A stretch of DNA of 64,000 bases from SXIZ01 sp040079795 (GTDB lineage Bacteria; Pseudomonadota; Gammaproteobacteria; Methylococcales; Methylomonadaceae). The DNA lies in NCBI GenBank assembly GCA_040079795.1, contig JBEBJQ010000001.1, forward strand, positions 1 through 64,000, in the 5' to 3' direction. A program made the position numbers and the translations under genes. Of the stretch, positions 62,784 to 64,000 are shown in pieces; position 1 is the first letter of the stretch, and every line of letters starts with the position of its first letter. The notes under the pieces are model-generated. The model ran no database searches and had not been told where the DNA came from. It was given only the letters and a program-made list of their open reading frames with translations.

Positions 62784-63941
62784 ATGTTTGACTTTATCAT
62801 CATTGGTGCCGGCTTTGCGGGCAGTGTCTTAGCAGAACGATTAGCCACGCGCCCAAAACGTATTTTAGTGATCGACAAACGTCGGCATATCGGCGGCAAT
62901 TGTTATGATTGTTTTGATGAGCACGGCATACTTATTCATCAATACGGTCCGCATTTATTTCATACCGATAACAAAGCGGTGTTTGATTATCTTGGACAAT
63001 TTACCGAATGGCGTAATTATCAACATGAGGTCTTGGCCTTTATCGATGGTCAAAATGTCCCTGCGCCTTTTAACCTCAATGCGATTGCGCAATTATTTCC
63101 CCCTGCATTTGCCGAAACCTTGACGGCTAAATTAATGACCATTTACGGTTATGGCAAAAAAGTCCCGATTCTGGAATTACGCCAGCAGGATGATGCCGAT
63201 TTAAAATTTCTGGCTAATTTTATTTACGATAAATTATTCGTCAATTACACCGCCAAACAATGGGGGCTTAAACCGGAAGAAATTGCAGGAGAAGTGACCG
63301 CCCGTGTACCTGTGCATGTTTCTAGGGATAACCGTTATTTTCAGGATCGCTATCAAGCAGTCCCTAAATATGGCTATACCAAGATTTTTGAGCAGCTTCT
63401 GAAAGCTTCAAATATCAGCTTAATGCTCAATACCGACTTTAAATCGGTTATGGGTTTTGACGTTGAAACCGGGGCATTAACTTTGTTTGGCAGCCCTTTT
63501 AAAGGCGAATTAATCTATACCGGCATGATTGATGAGTTATTCGATTATCGTTTTGGCGAAATCCCTTACCGTTCATTGCATTTTGATTTTGAACATCACC
63601 CGGTGGAACGCTATCAAGCGGTTACCACGGTTAATTACCCGAATGATTATGATTACACCCGTATTACAGAGTTTAAGCATATTAATGGCCAAAAAAGTAC
63701 CGGAACGACCATTGTCAAAGAGTTTCCGCAAGATTTTGACCGGCACGATGCCAAAAAAGATATCCCTTATTATCCGATTTTTACCGACGCCAACGCCCAA
63801 AAATATACCCAATACCAACAGTATGCTGAACAGTTTAAGCATATAACTCTGGTAGGGCGTTTGGCTGAAAACCGCTATTACGATATGGACGATATGGTAG
63901 CGAGAGCGTTACAGGTGTTTAACGATAAACTAAATTGGTAA
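62784..63941 (+). CDS. glf: UDP-galactopyranose mutase
   Basis: The 385-residue flavoenzyme interconverts UDP-galactopyranose and UDP-galactofuranose, the donor for galactofuranose in surface polysaccharides. The FAD motif IIIGAGFAGSVLAERLA, then IGGNCYDCFDEHGILIHQYGPHLFHT, and the C-terminal GRLAENRYYDMDDMVARAL are all typical. The mutase domain segments NYTAKQWGLKPEEI and RVPVHVSRDNRYF are intact. It probably starts a polysaccharide locus beyond the window. Confidence 0.95.
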   Translation: MFDFIIIGAGFAGSVLAERLATRPKRILVIDKRRHIGGNCYDCFDEHGILIHQYGPHLFHTDNKAVFDYLGQFTEWRNYQHEVLAFIDGQNVPAPFNLNAIAQLFPPAFAETLTAKLMTIYGYGKKVPILELRQQDDADLKFLANFIYDKLFVNYTAKQWGLKPEEIAGEVTARVPVHVSRDNRYFQDRYQAVPKYGYTKIFEQLLKASNISLMLNTDFKSVMGFDVETGALTLFGSPFKGELIYTGMIDELFDYRFGEIPYRSLHFDFEHHPVERYQAVTTVNYPNDYDYTRITEFKHINGQKSTGTTIVKEFPQDFDRHDAKKDIPYYPIFTDANAQKYTQYQQYAEQFKHITLVGRLAENRYYDMDDMVARALQVFNDKLNW

Positions 63942-64000
63942 CCAACGCGTAAGTTGAGTTAACTGATCAGATATTTTAAGGCGATAAAGCGGAAGGAAAA

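Overview
The window looks like chromosomal DNA of a gammaproteobacterial methylotroph, most likely a methanotroph of the Methylococcales. This is an inference. It rests on two tandem tetrahydromethanopterin-linked dehydrogenase genes (mtdB type), an oxidative pentose phosphate set (gnd-pgi-zwf-opcA) of the kind used for the dissimilatory ribulose monophosphate cycle, a RegB/RegA redox two-component pair, and gammaproteobacterial housekeeping genes (mpl, apaG-apaH, dcd, metH, pepN). No methane monooxygenase, methanol dehydrogenase, rRNA, tRNA or CRISPR array was seen.

Layout. 1-2050: an IS3-like end and a complete IS481-family element (512-1715) that appears to separate a small gene from its ribosome binding site. 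2.0-7.3 kb: a CorA-type transporter with an MgtE N domain, a GT4 glycosyltransferase paired with UDP-glucose dehydrogenase, and an exported metallophosphoesterase-like protein. 7.7-10.4 kb: two mtdB paralogues and an inositol-monophosphatase family gene. 10.7-15.4 kb: regB-regA, then mazG, a PfkB kinase, dgkA and gcvH on the minus strand, with three DnaA-box-like sequences beside an AT-rich stretch before gcvH. 15.7-19.4 kb: small membrane and exported proteins around an HTTM/DCC fusion. 19.5-27.7 kb: metH, a secreted NHL propeller, a repeat-filled spacer, a cupin, a DUF2845 protein, a glutaredoxin-like protein and fumC. 27.9-36.3 kb: pepN, then opcA, zwf, pgi and gnd on the minus strand. 36.6-48.1 kb: a nitrate assimilation locus. 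48.2-58 kb: a large hybrid sensor kinase, small orphans and a 1393-residue duplicated membrane protein. 57.9-63.9 kb: DUF1835 gene, mpl, an ankyrin protein, apaG-apaH, dcd and glf.

How the genes work together. The MtdB enzymes oxidise methylene-H4MPT made from formaldehyde, while Zwf, Pgi and Gnd give cyclic oxidation of hexose phosphate to CO2 and reductant. OpcA probably tunes Zwf. The nitrate locus covers uptake (NarK/NasA-type MFS), reduction to nitrite (molybdoenzyme plus FAD electron-transfer protein) and reduction to ammonium (NirBD), plus a fused PP2C/protein kinase and a PhzF-like isomerase.

The best regulatory signal is between the nitrate transporter and nirB. It contains two divergent sigma-54 type promoters. 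The nirB leader that follows carries two hairpins with hexaloops AATGCA and AATGTT and then an intrinsic terminator. This matches the known RNA target of ANTAR antiterminators such as NasR/NasT, so nirB looks controlled first by nitrogen status and then by nitrate.
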